Assembly (NCBI GenBank): GCA_017744285.1 | Contig: JAGIBP010000024.1 | Span: forward strand, 1-52,134 | DNA from: Variovorax sp. | Lineage (GTDB): Bacteria > Pseudomonadota > Gammaproteobacteria > Burkholderiales > Burkholderiaceae_C | DNA length: 52,134 bases | Direction of reading: 5' to 3' | In this document: positions 36,228 to 45,609 of the stretch, piece by piece | How positions within the stretch are numbered: position 1 is the stretch's first letter | How the letters are laid out: every line of letters begins with the position of its first letter | Notes under the pieces: generated by a model | Databases searched by the model: none | What the model saw: the letters and a program-made list of their open reading frames with translations, nothing else | Told to the model about the DNA's origin: nothing | Program-made: the position numbers and the translations under genes

Positions 36228-37388
36228 TTGAAACGCTACTTCTTCCAGGCCGCTTGTGTCGCCGCCGGTTTGCTGGTCCAGGGCTGCGCGCCGCTGGGCC
36301 CCGGCTTCAGTTCCTCCAGCGCTGACGCTGCCAAGGCGGTCTCGCCCGCGGGGTTCTCGACTTCGGAGATCGATCCGCCTCCCGCAGGCGCCATCACCGA
36401 GATCACGCCCGAACTCATCCGCGCCCAGCGTGCCGCCACGGAGAAGTCCACGGTCGGCCCTGAAGTGCTGAAGCTCATCGGGGAGGTCGGTCCCTACCGG
36501 ATCGGTCCGGGCGATGTGCTCGGGATCCTGGTGCTGGACCATCCCGAAATCCTCTACAGCTCGCCGCCGGCGTCCGGCGGCGGCGACACCGCCTCGGTGT
36601 CCGCCGCACCCGGCTATATCGTTTCGGCCACAGGGCAACTCAGCTTCCCGTACGCCGGCACGCTGAACGTGATCGGCATGACCGTGGAGGAGGTGGAGCA
36701 GGCGCTCATCAAGCGGCTGTCGCGCGTCTTCAGGGATCCGCAGCTGAGCGTGCGCGTCAATGCCTTCCGCAGCAAGCGCGCCTACATGGAAGGCGAGATC
36801 CGCACGCCGGGCCTGATGGTGTTCAGCGACATCCCCATGACGCTGGGCGAGGCCATCAACCGTGCCGGCGGCGTGCTGCCCACGGGTGACCGCTCGGCCA
36901 TCGATCTCACGCGCGACGGCAAGACCACCCAGCTCAACCTGATCGCGATGGCGGATGCCGGCATCGACCCGAGCCGCATTCCCCTCAAGCCAGGGGACAT
37001 GGTGAATGTGCGCGGCCGCGACGAAAGCAAGGTCATGGTGATGGGCGAGGTGACCCAGCAGCTCGGCGTGCCGATGCGCAATGGCCGGCTCAGCCTGAGC
37101 GACGCGCTGATCGAAGCCGGCGGCGTCAACCTGAGCACCGCCAATCCGCTGCAGATCTTCGTGATCCGCAACGAGAAGGCGGGCGGCCAGTCGATCTTCC
37201 ATCTGGACGCCAAGACGCCGACGGCCATCGCGATGGCGGACGGTTTCGCGCTGCGGCCCAAGGACGTGGTCTACGTCGATCCGGTGCAGCTGGTGCGCTG
37301 GAACCGCGTGCTCAACCTGATCCTTCCGACGGCGACGACCTGGACGTCCTACCGGGGCGTGGTCACGCCGACGAGCTCTTCGCGATAA
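36228..37388 (+). CDS. wza: Polysaccharide export outer-membrane lipoprotein (Wza)
   Basis: Wza forms the outer-membrane exit channel for exopolysaccharide. The 386-residue protein begins KRYFFQAACVAAGLLVQGC, a lipoprotein signal ending in lipobox LVQGC (Cys near residue 20). Next is the export domain (YRIGPGDVLGILVLDHPE, then VRVNAFRSKRAYMEGEIRTPG) and two SLBB-type domains ending near VYVDPVQLVRWNRVLNLILP, a C-terminal membrane-spanning helix. No ATG is available: TTG at 36228 puts the signal peptide at the N-terminus; TTG at 36186 would add 14 residues. The gene is first in the plus-strand EPS unit, ten bases before wzb. Confidence 0.93.
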   Translation: MKRYFFQAACVAAGLLVQGCAPLGPGFSSSSADAAKAVSPAGFSTSEIDPPPAGAITEITPELIRAQRAATEKSTVGPEVLKLIGEVGPYRIGPGDVLGILVLDHPEILYSSPPASGGGDTASVSAAPGYIVSATGQLSFPYAGTLNVIGMTVEEVEQALIKRLSRVFRDPQLSVRVNAFRSKRAYMEGEIRTPGLMVFSDIPMTLGEAINRAGGVLPTGDRSAIDLTRDGKTTQLNLIAMADAGIDPSRIPLKPGDMVNVRGRDESKVMVMGEVTQQLGVPMRNGRLSLSDALIEAGGVNLSTANPLQIFVIRNEKAGGQSIFHLDAKTPTAIAMADGFALRPKDVVYVDPVQLVRWNRVLNLILPTATTWTSYRGVVTPTSSSR

Positions 37389-37398
37389 CGGGCCGAAC

Positions 37399-37842
37399 GT
37401 GACCATCCGCAACGTCCTCGTCGTGTGTCTGGGCAACATCTGCCGCAGCCCGATGGCGCAAGGGCTGTTCCAGAGCGCGCTGCCCGACGCGCGGATCGAT
37501 TCGGCGGGGCTCGTGGCGCGCGAGGGCCAGCCTGCCGATCCGATCGCCTGCGAGCTGATGGGCGAGCGCGGGATCAGCCTCCAGACGCATCAGGCGCGGC
37601 AGTTGAATTCGCAGATGTGCCAGAACGCCGACCTGATCCTGGTGATGGACCGGGAGCAACGCCGCGCGATCGAGGAGCGCTACCAGTTCGCGATCGGCAA
37701 GGTGTTCCGGCTGTGCGAGTTCAGCGACCAGGACGTTCTCGATCCCTATCGCGCGGGCCGCGAGGCCTTCCAGCGCTCCCTGTCTCTCATCGAAGATGGC
37801 GCCCAGCAATGGGCCCAACGAATTTCCAGAGTATCCCGTTGA
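37399..37842 (+). CDS. wzb: Low-molecular-weight protein-tyrosine phosphatase (Wzb)
   Basis: Wzb removes phosphate from the tyrosine kinase Wzc and so lets polymer length be set. The 147-residue protein has the P-loop CLGNICRSP (Cys-x5-Arg) at residues 10-18 and the catalytic acid in LDPYRAGREAF. The start is the GTG at 37399. The TGA overlaps the wzc ATG by one base, so translation is coupled. It is cytoplasmic. Confidence 0.95.
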   Translation: MTIRNVLVVCLGNICRSPMAQGLFQSALPDARIDSAGLVAREGQPADPIACELMGERGISLQTHQARQLNSQMCQNADLILVMDREQRRAIEERYQFAIGKVFRLCEFSDQDVLDPYRAGREAFQRSLSLIEDGAQQWAQRISRVSR

Positions 37843-40094
37843 TGAACTCCACTCTCACTCCCAAGGCCAATCCCAGCACGTTCGAGGCATCGGACGACGA
37901 GGAACTCGACATCGGTCGCTACCTCGAGGTGCTGCAGGCCAACAAGTGGCTGATCGCCGCCATCACGCTGGTGGTGTTCGCGGGCGGGTTCATCTATGCC
38001 TTCCTCGAAAGGCCGGTGTACGAGGCCAACCTGGTCATCCAGGTCGAAGACGCGGAAGGCGGCGGCAAGGGCATCCTGAACGAGGCGGGCGGCCTCGTCG
38101 ACGTGAAGGCGCCGGCCAGCGCGGAAATGGAAATCATCCGGTCGCGGATGATCGCCACGCAGGCGGCGGAGGCGGCCAAGATCTTCGTCGCCTCGAGTCC
38201 GCGCTACGTGCCGTACATCGGCGGCTGGATGGCCCGTCGCTCGACCGGCCTGTCCGATCCGGGGTTCCTCGGCTTCGGCGGCTACGTGTCGGGCCAGGAA
38301 CGCATCAACGTCTCCACCTTCAATGTGCCGGAGGCGCTGGACGGCGCACTCTTCACCGTCACAGCGAAGGGCGACGGGCAGTACGTCCTGTCGGGTCCCG
38401 GGCTCAAGGAGCCGGTCGCTGGCACGGTCGGCACGCCGCTGAAGACCGCGAGCGCCCAGGGGCCGATCGAGCTGAAGCTCGACGAGCTCGCGGGCAAGCC
38501 CGGTGCGGAATTCAATGTCCAGGCCTTGCCCAAGCTGCCCACCATCATCGGCCTGCAGAACAGCCTGAGCGTCTACGAGCGCGGCAAGGCCTCGGGGATC
38601 ATCAATGTCTCGCGGCAGGACGTCGATCCCTATCGCCTCACGCGCGTGCTCAACGCCGTGGGCTCGGAGTACGTGCGCCAGAACGTCGAACGCAAGGCGG
38701 CGGAAGCGCAGAAGACGCTCGCCTTCCTGGACGTGCAGCTGCCGCAGTTCAAGAAGCAGCTCGAAGCCTCCGAGGACGTCTATAACCGCTATCGCAACCA
38801 GAAGGGCACCGTGGACTTCAGCCAGGAGGCCTCGCTGGCGCTCACGCAGTCGGTCGACCGCCAGACCAAGCTGCTCGAGGCGCAGCAGCGCCGGCGCGAA
38901 CTCGAGGCACGCTTCACCTCGGCCCACCCGCTGGTGCAGACGCTCGATGCGCAGATCGGCGCGCTGAAGGCCGACATGGCCGAGATCCAGCAACGCATCA
39001 AGAGCCTGCCCGAGGCGCAGCAGGAGGCGGTGCGCATGGAGCGCGACGTGAAGGTGAACACCGAGCTGTACCAGTCGCTGCTCAACAATGCGCTGCAGCT
39101 GCGGCTGGTGAAGGAGGGCAAGGTCGGCAATGTCCGCGTGCTCGACGAAGCGATCCTGCCCCTGTACCCGATCAAGCCGAACCGGAACGTCATCATTGCT
39201 GCGGCGCTCGCGCTGGGCCTGTTCCTCGGCATCGTGGCGGCGTTCCTGCGCAATGCGTTCGTCGAGCGCCGGATCCGCGATCCGCACGAGGTGGAGGCCA
39301 ACAGCGGGCTGCCGGTGTTCTCGTCGATCCCGGTGAGCTCGAACCAGGATGCCATCGCCAAGCGTCGCCTGAGCGGCGCGACCGGTGTGCGGCTGCTGGC
39401 GATCGAGCACCCCGACGACCCCGCGGTGGAAAGCCTGCGAAGCCTGCGCACGGCGATGCAGTTCGCGATGCTCGAGTCATCGAACAACCGCGTGCTCATC
39501 ACCGGGCCGACGCCCGGCGTGGGCAAGAGCTTCGTGTCGGCGAACTTCGCCGCGCTGATGGCGTCGGCCGGACGGCGCACCCTGCTGATCGATGCCGACC
39601 TGCGGCGCGGCCACACGCACCAGTACCTGGGCCTGCAGCGCCACGGCGGACTGTCGGAGCTGATCGCGGGCAGTCTCACCATCCAGCAGACCGTGCACCG
39701 CCAGGTGGTCCAGAACCTCGACTTCCTGGCCACCGGGCAGCTGCCGCCGAACCCGGCCGAACTGCTGGTCTCGGAGTCGTTCAAGACCACGCTGGAGCGC
39801 CTGTCGGAGCAGTACGACCTCGTCGTGATCGACACGCCGCCGGTGCTGGTGGCCGCCGACACGAGCACCGTGGCGGCGCACACCGGCACCGTGCTGCTGG
39901 TGGCGCGCGCGGACCTGTCGACCATGGGCGAGATCAAGGAAAGCACGCGGCGCCTCGCGATGAGCGGCAAGTCCGCGACCGGGGTGCTGCTCAACGCGAT
40001 GAACCTGGGCCGCCGTTCGCTGGCGGCGTCGAAGTACGGGCGCTATCGCTACACCCACTACAACTACGAGAGCATCCTGCCCGAAGAGCAGTGA
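37842..40094 (+). CDS. wzc: EPS tyrosine autokinase / polysaccharide co-polymerase (Wzc)
   Basis: Wzc is the inner-membrane protein that couples polymerisation to export. The 750-residue protein has a first transmembrane helix (about 37-55), a large periplasmic Wzz-type domain with coiled coils, and a second helix (about 448-467, NVIIAAALALGLFLGIVAAFL). The cytoplasmic BY-kinase domain follows: Walker A GPTPGVGKS (Lys562), Walker A' LLIDADLRRG and Walker B LVVIDTPP. The tail YGRYRYTHYNYESILPEEQ is the tyrosine cluster that is autophosphorylated. Its end converges on the minus-strand glycosyltransferase; the gap holds a 16-base palindrome. Confidence 0.96.
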   Translation: MNSTLTPKANPSTFEASDDEELDIGRYLEVLQANKWLIAAITLVVFAGGFIYAFLERPVYEANLVIQVEDAEGGGKGILNEAGGLVDVKAPASAEMEIIRSRMIATQAAEAAKIFVASSPRYVPYIGGWMARRSTGLSDPGFLGFGGYVSGQERINVSTFNVPEALDGALFTVTAKGDGQYVLSGPGLKEPVAGTVGTPLKTASAQGPIELKLDELAGKPGAEFNVQALPKLPTIIGLQNSLSVYERGKASGIINVSRQDVDPYRLTRVLNAVGSEYVRQNVERKAAEAQKTLAFLDVQLPQFKKQLEASEDVYNRYRNQKGTVDFSQEASLALTQSVDRQTKLLEAQQRRRELEARFTSAHPLVQTLDAQIGALKADMAEIQQRIKSLPEAQQEAVRMERDVKVNTELYQSLLNNALQLRLVKEGKVGNVRVLDEAILPLYPIKPNRNVIIAAALALGLFLGIVAAFLRNAFVERRIRDPHEVEANSGLPVFSSIPVSSNQDAIAKRRLSGATGVRLLAIEHPDDPAVESLRSLRTAMQFAMLESSNNRVLITGPTPGVGKSFVSANFAALMASAGRRTLLIDADLRRGHTHQYLGLQRHGGLSELIAGSLTIQQTVHRQVVQNLDFLATGQLPPNPAELLVSESFKTTLERLSEQYDLVVIDTPPVLVAADTSTVAAHTGTVLLVARADLSTMGEIKESTRRLAMSGKSATGVLLNAMNLGRRSLAASKYGRYRYTHYNYESILPEEQ

Positions 40095-40099
40095 GGCAG

Positions 40100-40115
40100 G
40101 GCGGGCCGGCCCGCC
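40100..40115. terminator. Possible bidirectional terminator between the convergent EPS units
   Basis: GGCGGGCC-GGCCCGCC is a perfect 16-base palindrome 6 bases after the wzc stop and just after the end of the opposing glycosyltransferase gene. It could fold on both transcripts. No T-run follows, so intrinsic termination is uncertain. Confidence 0.35.
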
Positions 40116-40121
40116 GCCGGG

Positions 40122-41357
40122 TCAGCGGCGCGCCGCGCCGCCGATGCACGCCGCGAGGTCGCGCTCGAACTGCCTGAGCACGGCATCGCGGTCGAAACGC
40201 TCCTCTGCATAGGCGCGCGCACGCGCGCCGAGCTCGCGCCGCAGCGCCGGCTGCGAGGCCAGCGACAGCACCGCCTCGGCGAAGGACTTCGGATCGTCCG
40301 GCGGCACGGCGATGCCGCAGGTTGCCGTCACCTGGCCGAGTTCGGTCTCGGGCCGCGCGCCGGCAACCACCGGCCGGCCGCTGCTGAGGATGCCGGTGAG
40401 CTTGGAAGGCATCACCAGATCCGCCGCATCGGCGCGCTGCGGCAGCAGGTGGATGTCCGCGAGGCCGAGCAGGTCGCCCAGGCGCTCCATCGGCTGCAGG
40501 TCGAGAAAGCGCACGTTCTTGAGCGATTCGCAGCGTTTCATGAGATCGGCCCGCCCCGCGCCGTTGCCGCAGAAGACGAACTCCAGATCCGGATGGTCGG
40601 CCAGCATCGCGGCCGTCTCGGCGAGCAGCTCGAGCCCCTGCTTGGCGCCCATGTTGCCCGAATAGAGCGCCACGATCGCGTCCGAGCGGATGCCCAGTTC
40701 GGCCCGGTAGGGACTGTCCGCCGTGAGCGGCCGGATGCTCGACACGTCGGCCCAGTTGGGCAGCGAGACCAGCCGCGCATCTTCGGTCCCCTTGCTGCTC
40801 GCGCGCTCCATCATGCGCATCGAAATGGTCGAGATGCGATCGAAGCTGCGCATGAGGCGGCGCTCGGCCCGGGCGACCAGCGAGCGCACGCGCGCGCCCT
40901 TGAGCAGGCCGAGCTCGAAGGCGGCGTCCACCTCGTAGTCCTGGATGTGCAGCCAGGCCTTGGCCGACCGAAGCCTCGCGAAAGCCAGCGCGGCCGGCGA
41001 GCAGAACAGCGGCGGTTCCGTGACCCAGACCACGTCCGGCTTCCAGCGCCATTGCGCCAGCAGCGCGGGAATGCTGGAGAGCGCGAAGCTGGCGAGGTGG
41101 ACGAGCCGCTTCGTTCCGGTGACCTTGCGCGGCACCCACAGCGGGGTGCGGATGACGGTCGCGCCGTGCCACTGTTCCCGCGTGTACCGCCCGGCGCCGT
41201 AGCCGGGCCAGACGGCCCAGTCGGGGTAATAGGGCGGCGCGGTGACCACGCGCACCTCGTGGCCCTGGGCGGCCAGCCAGGCGACCATCTCGCCGGTGTA
41301 CTTGCCGATGCCGGTGAGTTCGGGTGCGAAGTTGATGCCGTAGACGAGCAGTTTCAT
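40122..41357 (-). CDS. Glycosyltransferase, GT4 family (WcaI-like)
   Basis: This 411-residue GT-B-fold enzyme begins MKLLVYGINFAPELTGIGKYTGEM, the start of the WcaI-type colanic acid glycosyltransferases. It continues with VVTAPPYYPDW, then a donor domain with VALYSGNMGAKQGLELL and PSKLTGILSSGRPVVAGARPETELG, the E-x-x-x-G nucleotide-sugar site. Donor sugar may be fucose or another hexose of the colanic-acid type, but that is inference. The start at 41357 overlaps the upstream GT4 gene by 4 bases. It is the last gene of the minus-strand EPS unit. Confidence 0.92.
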   Translation of the reverse strand: MKLLVYGINFAPELTGIGKYTGEMVAWLAAQGHEVRVVTAPPYYPDWAVWPGYGAGRYTREQWHGATVIRTPLWVPRKVTGTKRLVHLASFALSSIPALLAQWRWKPDVVWVTEPPLFCSPAALAFARLRSAKAWLHIQDYEVDAAFELGLLKGARVRSLVARAERRLMRSFDRISTISMRMMERASSKGTEDARLVSLPNWADVSSIRPLTADSPYRAELGIRSDAIVALYSGNMGAKQGLELLAETAAMLADHPDLEFVFCGNGAGRADLMKRCESLKNVRFLDLQPMERLGDLLGLADIHLLPQRADAADLVMPSKLTGILSSGRPVVAGARPETELGQVTATCGIAVPPDDPKSFAEAVLSLASQPALRRELGARARAYAEERFDRDAVLRQFERDLAACIGGAARR

Positions 41358-42574
41358 GGACCCTCGGGCAGCGTTCCGGAGTTGATTCGGGCGCCGTCGA
41401 GAGGGCCGAATTGCGATGCGCCAGGCGAGTGGTCGCTGACGATGCGGATGAGTGTTTCGGCCACCTGGCTGATCTGGAAGCGCTGCTGGAAGCAGCGCAG
41501 CGCGGCGATGCGCATGGCCGCCACATCGGCGCGCGGCAGCGCGAGCCACTGGCGCAAGGTCGCGACCGTGCCTTCGAGCGTGTCGGGGCCGACCAGCCCC
41601 GCACCGTCCTGCTGGATCTCGCGCCAGATGTTCACCTTGTCGCTGATGAGCACGGGTTTGCCGCAGGCCAGTGCTTCCACCACGGCGATGCCGAAGTTCT
41701 CCTGGTGCGACGGCAGGCAGAACACGTCGGACGCGTAGAACGCGCCCCACTTGAGATCGCCGGACAGCATGCCGGTCCACGTGATGCGCGCCTCGATGCC
41801 GAGTTGCGCTGCCCGCGCCTTCAACTGGCCGACGATCCCCTCGTCGCCCGGGCCCGCCATCACCAGATGCAGGTTCGGCGTGTCGGCCAGCACGCGGGCG
41901 AAGGCCTCGATGAGCAGATCGCCGCCCTTTTTCTCATGGATGCGCCCGAGATAGAGCAGCAGCCGCCGGTCCTGGAGCTCGGGGTGGGCCGCGAGAAAGC
42001 CGGCCGAGAGGGCGCGCGCGTTCATCGGCGGCGCCGAGGTGCCGTACGAGCCGACCACCTCGCGCGCCCTGTAGAGCCAGAACGACTGCCGCGCCAGCAC
42101 GCGTTCTTCCTCGCAGGTGAAGATGACCGCGGCGGCATCGCGCAGCACGCGGTACTCGCCCCAGGGCCAGTACAGCCACTTCTTCAGGTGCTTGAGCGGA
42201 TAGCGGCGCTTGAACCACGGGTCCAGCATGCCGTGCGTGTAGACGAAGTAGGGCGTCGTCGAGTGCCGCAGCGCGCGCCAGGCGGCCAGGCCCGTGTATT
42301 GCCAGAGGCCGTTGACGATGACCGCGTCGTAGTCCGCCGCATGCGCCTGCAGCCACGGCACCACGCGAGGGTTGTAGTGGTAGCCGCCCGACGACGGCCC
42401 GAGCGCGGTCACCTGGCCCGCAAAGCGCTGGACGAACTCGGCCTCGGGGCTGTCCAGGCACAGGATGTCGCCGGGGTGCCCGATCGCGGACAGCGCATCG
42501 CGCAGTCGCCTGACACCTTCGATGGGCCCGCCGCCATGGGGATCGACCGATGGAACGAAGTGGAGCAGTCTCAC
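41354..42574 (-). CDS. Glycosyltransferase, GT4 family
   Basis: This 406-residue cytoplasmic enzyme has the GT-B fold. MRLLHFVPSVDPHGGGPIEGVRRL starts the acceptor domain. The donor domain shows RRLLLYLGRIHEKKGGDLLIEAF, HLVMAGPGDEG and SHQENFGIAVVEALACGKPVLISDK, the E-x7-E motif of GT4. Its donor and acceptor are unknown. It is 18 bases behind the polymerase gene and overlaps the next glycosyltransferase by 4 bases. Confidence 0.91.
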   Translation of the reverse strand: MRLLHFVPSVDPHGGGPIEGVRRLRDALSAIGHPGDILCLDSPEAEFVQRFAGQVTALGPSSGGYHYNPRVVPWLQAHAADYDAVIVNGLWQYTGLAAWRALRHSTTPYFVYTHGMLDPWFKRRYPLKHLKKWLYWPWGEYRVLRDAAAVIFTCEEERVLARQSFWLYRAREVVGSYGTSAPPMNARALSAGFLAAHPELQDRRLLLYLGRIHEKKGGDLLIEAFARVLADTPNLHLVMAGPGDEGIVGQLKARAAQLGIEARITWTGMLSGDLKWGAFYASDVFCLPSHQENFGIAVVEALACGKPVLISDKVNIWREIQQDGAGLVGPDTLEGTVATLRQWLALPRADVAAMRIAALRCFQQRFQISQVAETLIRIVSDHSPGASQFGPLDGARINSGTLPEGP

Positions 42575-42592
42575 GGTAGCGTCTACAGGCCC

Positions 42593-43933
42593 CTAGGCGC
42601 GTCCACGAAAGATTTCGAGCGTCGGGAACCGGAACAGCAGGAGCGCGAAAGCCAGGATGATCCCGATCATCCCGTTCGCGGTGAGCTGCCCGCTGGCGGT
42701 CCAGGTGATGATGGCCATCGCGGCGGTCAGCCAGACGATGACCGGGAAGGGCGAATTCGTCTTTCTCGACAGGCGCAGGCTCTTGGCGACGCCGATGACG
42801 CTCACCACGAGCTTCAGCACCACGTAGACGATGCCCAGCAGGCCGCCTTCGAGCAGCAGGCGCCCGCCCTCGGATTCGGCGAGCGTGATGGCACCGCCCG
42901 CGCCGCCGCGCACGTAGTTGGCCAGGTTGGAGCCGTAGCCGATGCCGGCGCCGAGCCAGTTGAAACTGTTGAAGACGTGAGGCTCGGCGACCAGGATCGT
43001 GACGATGCGTTCCCAGAAGTCTTCCACCGCCGAGGCTTCCTCGAAGCGCGTCTGCGTGACGAGGATGGCTTCCTGGAAGAAGAGCGTGAAGATGCCGAAC
43101 AGCGCGAGCGCGACGACCACCGCAACCGCCGCCGTCGGCTTCTGCTTCATCTTGGAGAAGGCCAGCCGGCCGACCAGGTACACCATGAACATCATCGCGG
43201 ACGCGATCACCGTGGTGCGCGATCCGCTCACGAACGAGCCGGCCATGAAGGCCGCGAAGGTCGCGATCGCGAGCAGCTTGTGGCTCGTGCGGCGCTTTCT
43301 CGCCGACAGCAGGCCGAACACGACCGGCGCCACCAGCGCGATGAACATCGAATACCCGGTCGTGAAGCTGAAGGTGCCGGTGGTACGAACCACGCCGCTC
43401 ACGGCCACGAAGACGCTTTCCTCGTCGCCGTCCAACTGGGTGTTGATGCGCGAGCCGGGCGGCGAGAAGTGCTGCACCACCGCCAGCGGCGCCATGATCA
43501 GCGTCATCCAGGCCGCCATCAGGATGAAGGCGCGATAGTCCGCCTCGTTCATGGAGGCGGCCGCGGCAATGGCGAACCAGGTGTAGAGCAGCCAGAAGCG
43601 CAGCCCGAGGATGAAGATCACCGGCGAGCTTTCGCCGCCCGCGAGCTGCAGCAGCCCCCATCCGAACACCAGCAGCGACCACGCGAACAGGGCTGCCGTG
43701 ATCTTCCGGTTGCGCCGGAGGTGGCCACGCCGCCACGCCATGACGATCAGCGCCAGGGCCAGCAGATCGCGCATCGCGATCAGTGGAAGCGTCGCGGCGC
43801 CCGTGGCCCATTTGCGCACGGCCCCTTCATAGACGAGGATGAAGAAAACCGCCAGGAAGATCTGCCCGGCGCGGCTCATCGTCTGAGGCCTGCTCAGCGC
43901 TTGATGGGGATGACCGGCGAGGGTGGCGCTCAT
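42593..43933 (-). CDS. O-antigen/EPS polymerase-like membrane protein (Wzy type)
   Basis: This 446-residue inner-membrane protein has about ten to twelve hydrophobic helices and a longer periplasmic loop (from about FFQEAILVTQTRFEEASAVEDF to SNLANYVRGGAGG) as in Wzy and O-antigen ligase proteins. GSRTT in the central region is typical of this superfamily. In the EPS locus it most likely polymerises lipid-linked repeat units in the periplasm. Sequence alone does not separate Wzy from WaaL ligases, but the locus contains no other candidate polymerase. It overlaps the acetyltransferase gene by 4 bases. Confidence 0.82.
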   Translation of the reverse strand: MSATLAGHPHQALSRPQTMSRAGQIFLAVFFILVYEGAVRKWATGAATLPLIAMRDLLALALIVMAWRRGHLRRNRKITAALFAWSLLVFGWGLLQLAGGESSPVIFILGLRFWLLYTWFAIAAAASMNEADYRAFILMAAWMTLIMAPLAVVQHFSPPGSRINTQLDGDEESVFVAVSGVVRTTGTFSFTTGYSMFIALVAPVVFGLLSARKRRTSHKLLAIATFAAFMAGSFVSGSRTTVIASAMMFMVYLVGRLAFSKMKQKPTAAVAVVVALALFGIFTLFFQEAILVTQTRFEEASAVEDFWERIVTILVAEPHVFNSFNWLGAGIGYGSNLANYVRGGAGGAITLAESEGGRLLLEGGLLGIVYVVLKLVVSVIGVAKSLRLSRKTNSPFPVIVWLTAAMAIITWTASGQLTANGMIGIILAFALLLFRFPTLEIFRGRA

Positions 43934-44607
43934 GATGTGGAGTTCTCGTGGCCCACCGGGGCCTTGTCACCCGATGGGAATGCGTCGGCCGAGGTGACGA
44001 GCGCGCCTTTGCTGCGTCCCACCCAGGCTTCGTACGGGGCCAGGAAGATCACCGGATCGTAGTCGAGATCGCGGGGCCGCACGTCCAGGCGCACGGTGGC
44101 AGGGTTGCCGGTTGCGACCGCCAGGGCCGGCACGTCCTTGGTGACGACCGCGCCGGCGCCGACCACCGCACCATAGCCGATCGTCACGCCCGGCAGGATC
44201 GTGGCGCCGACGGCGATCCAGGCGTAGTCCTCGATCCGCACGGGCTTCCTGAACTGGCGCCACGCGGGGTCGCCGACATGGTGGCTGCCGGTGAGGATGG
44301 TCACCCGGTCGTTGATGACCACGCGCGATCCGATGCTGACCTTCTCGAGCGCGACGATCTCGGCCGAATGGGCGATGAAGCACCGCTCCCCGACGCTGAA
44401 GTTGGCGCCCGCGCCTTCCAGCTTGGGCGAATCCAGCACCGACAGCGCGCCGATCTGCATGCCGCGCGCGCGCATCCTGCGCCGCCGCAGCGTGATGATC
44501 ATGAGCGAGCGGAAATGGAGCGCCCGCTTGGCCCACACCACGAACCAGCGCTTCGAGCCGAGCGGCGGGCGTTCCCGCGAGGTCCAGAGGAACTGAAGTT
44601 CGTTCAT
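43930..44607 (-). CDS. Left-handed beta-helix acetyltransferase (WcaF/LacA-like)
   Basis: The 225-residue protein has hexapeptide-repeat turns (VGERCFIAHSAEIVALEKVSIGSRVVIND, then VAVGATILPGVTIGYGAVVGAGAVVTKDVPALAV) of the left-handed parallel beta-helix. The loop GSHHVGDP has the catalytic His. Such enzymes acetylate sugars from acetyl-CoA, here probably a sugar of the EPS repeat unit. The basic N-terminus (KRALHFRSLMIITLRRRRMRARG) could bring it to the membrane. It overlaps the following and preceding genes by 4 bases each, so this block is tightly coupled. Confidence 0.9.
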   Translation of the reverse strand: MNELQFLWTSRERPPLGSKRWFVVWAKRALHFRSLMIITLRRRRMRARGMQIGALSVLDSPKLEGAGANFSVGERCFIAHSAEIVALEKVSIGSRVVINDRVTILTGSHHVGDPAWRQFRKPVRIEDYAWIAVGATILPGVTIGYGAVVGAGAVVTKDVPALAVATGNPATVRLDVRPRDLDYDPVIFLAPYEAWVGRSKGALVTSADAFPSGDKAPVGHENSTS

Positions 44608-45581
44608 TTGCGCACCTCCGCGGCCATGGCCTGGAGCGCGCCGATGTGGGCGTCGACTCGATGGGGCTCATACCACTTGCGCGCCTCCTGCCCGATGCCC
44701 CGGGTGTCGGGGTTCGATGCGGTGAGCGCCTCGAAGCCCGGCACGTAGTGAACGTGCGGCGAGAGGCCGTCATGGACGCCGTAGTCCTTCGCCAGCAGCA
44801 CCGGGCAGACGCCGTGCGCGCAATAGGCCGCGAACACGCCGCTCTTGGAGACATAGTCGGTCGGATAGGCCAGCGCCCCGCAGGCCGCGGCCGACAACTC
44901 GGCACTGACCTCCTCGACGGAGAGCATGCCGTGCGACACCACGCCTTCCTGCTCGAGCCGCTGCCGCAGCGCGGCGTCCTGCGGCGGCGCGCCGATGTCG
45001 TGGATCTCGAGTCCCGCCTGGCGCGCCCGGCGAAAGATGTCGCCGTCGGCCCACTGGTACACGTTGGCCCGCACCCCCGAACTGCCGAAGACGACCAGCC
45101 GCGGCAGCCTCGGCGTCTCGATGGAGGCCGGCTCCCCGACGTTCGAGAACACCGGGAGCACGCGATGCGGCGTGCCGTTGCGCTGACCGAGCAGCCACCG
45201 CGCGGACTCCTCGCGGTTCGTCAGCCAGAAGTCTGTGAGCGACACCAGCTCGCCGGCGATGCGCTTCTGGACCCCGTGCAGCCAGAATGCCGAACCCCAT
45301 GGCGGACCGGAAGGCGCGAAGAGCTCGTGAAAGACGACGCCGAACGACCTGAACTGCCGGCGCAGGCTGGCGATCCTGCGGATCAGCCACAGGGGCACGC
45401 CGCGCTTCTGGAAGCCGTAGCCGCTGAAATGCAGCAGCATCAGATCGCCCGACCAGGATGACGAATCGGTGCCGGGCGTCAGTTCCATGAGCGGCGCCCC
45501 GAGCGGGCCGCCGACGACGCTCGCGTAGTCCTTGACGCCGCCGCTGCCCGGAGGGATGAGCGAGATCGAGGAGCCTTGCAT
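44604..45581 (-). CDS. Glycosyltransferase-like protein, family not recognised
   Basis: The 325-residue protein is soluble, with no signal or membrane segment. It has an alternating beta-alpha pattern compatible with a GT-B fold: MQGSSISLIPPGSGGVKDY at the start, a central RLVVFGSSGVRANVYQW and a C-terminal ACGALAYPTDYVSKSGVFAAYCAHGVCPVLLA that resembles the sugar-nucleotide half. I do not recognise a named family and the usual GT4 E-x7-E is not evident. Position among EPS genes suggests a transferase for the repeat unit. The ATG at 45581 is likely but lacks a clear Shine-Dalgarno; an in-frame GTG just upstream is possible. Confidence 0.68.
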   Translation of the reverse strand: MQGSSISLIPPGSGGVKDYASVVGGPLGAPLMELTPGTDSSSWSGDLMLLHFSGYGFQKRGVPLWLIRRIASLRRQFRSFGVVFHELFAPSGPPWGSAFWLHGVQKRIAGELVSLTDFWLTNREESARWLLGQRNGTPHRVLPVFSNVGEPASIETPRLPRLVVFGSSGVRANVYQWADGDIFRRARQAGLEIHDIGAPPQDAALRQRLEQEGVVSHGMLSVEEVSAELSAAACGALAYPTDYVSKSGVFAAYCAHGVCPVLLAKDYGVHDGLSPHVHYVPGFEALTASNPDTRGIGQEARKWYEPHRVDAHIGALQAMAAEVRK

Positions 45582-45609
45582 CACTGGGATCGTATCGACA
45601 GATCCCCGC

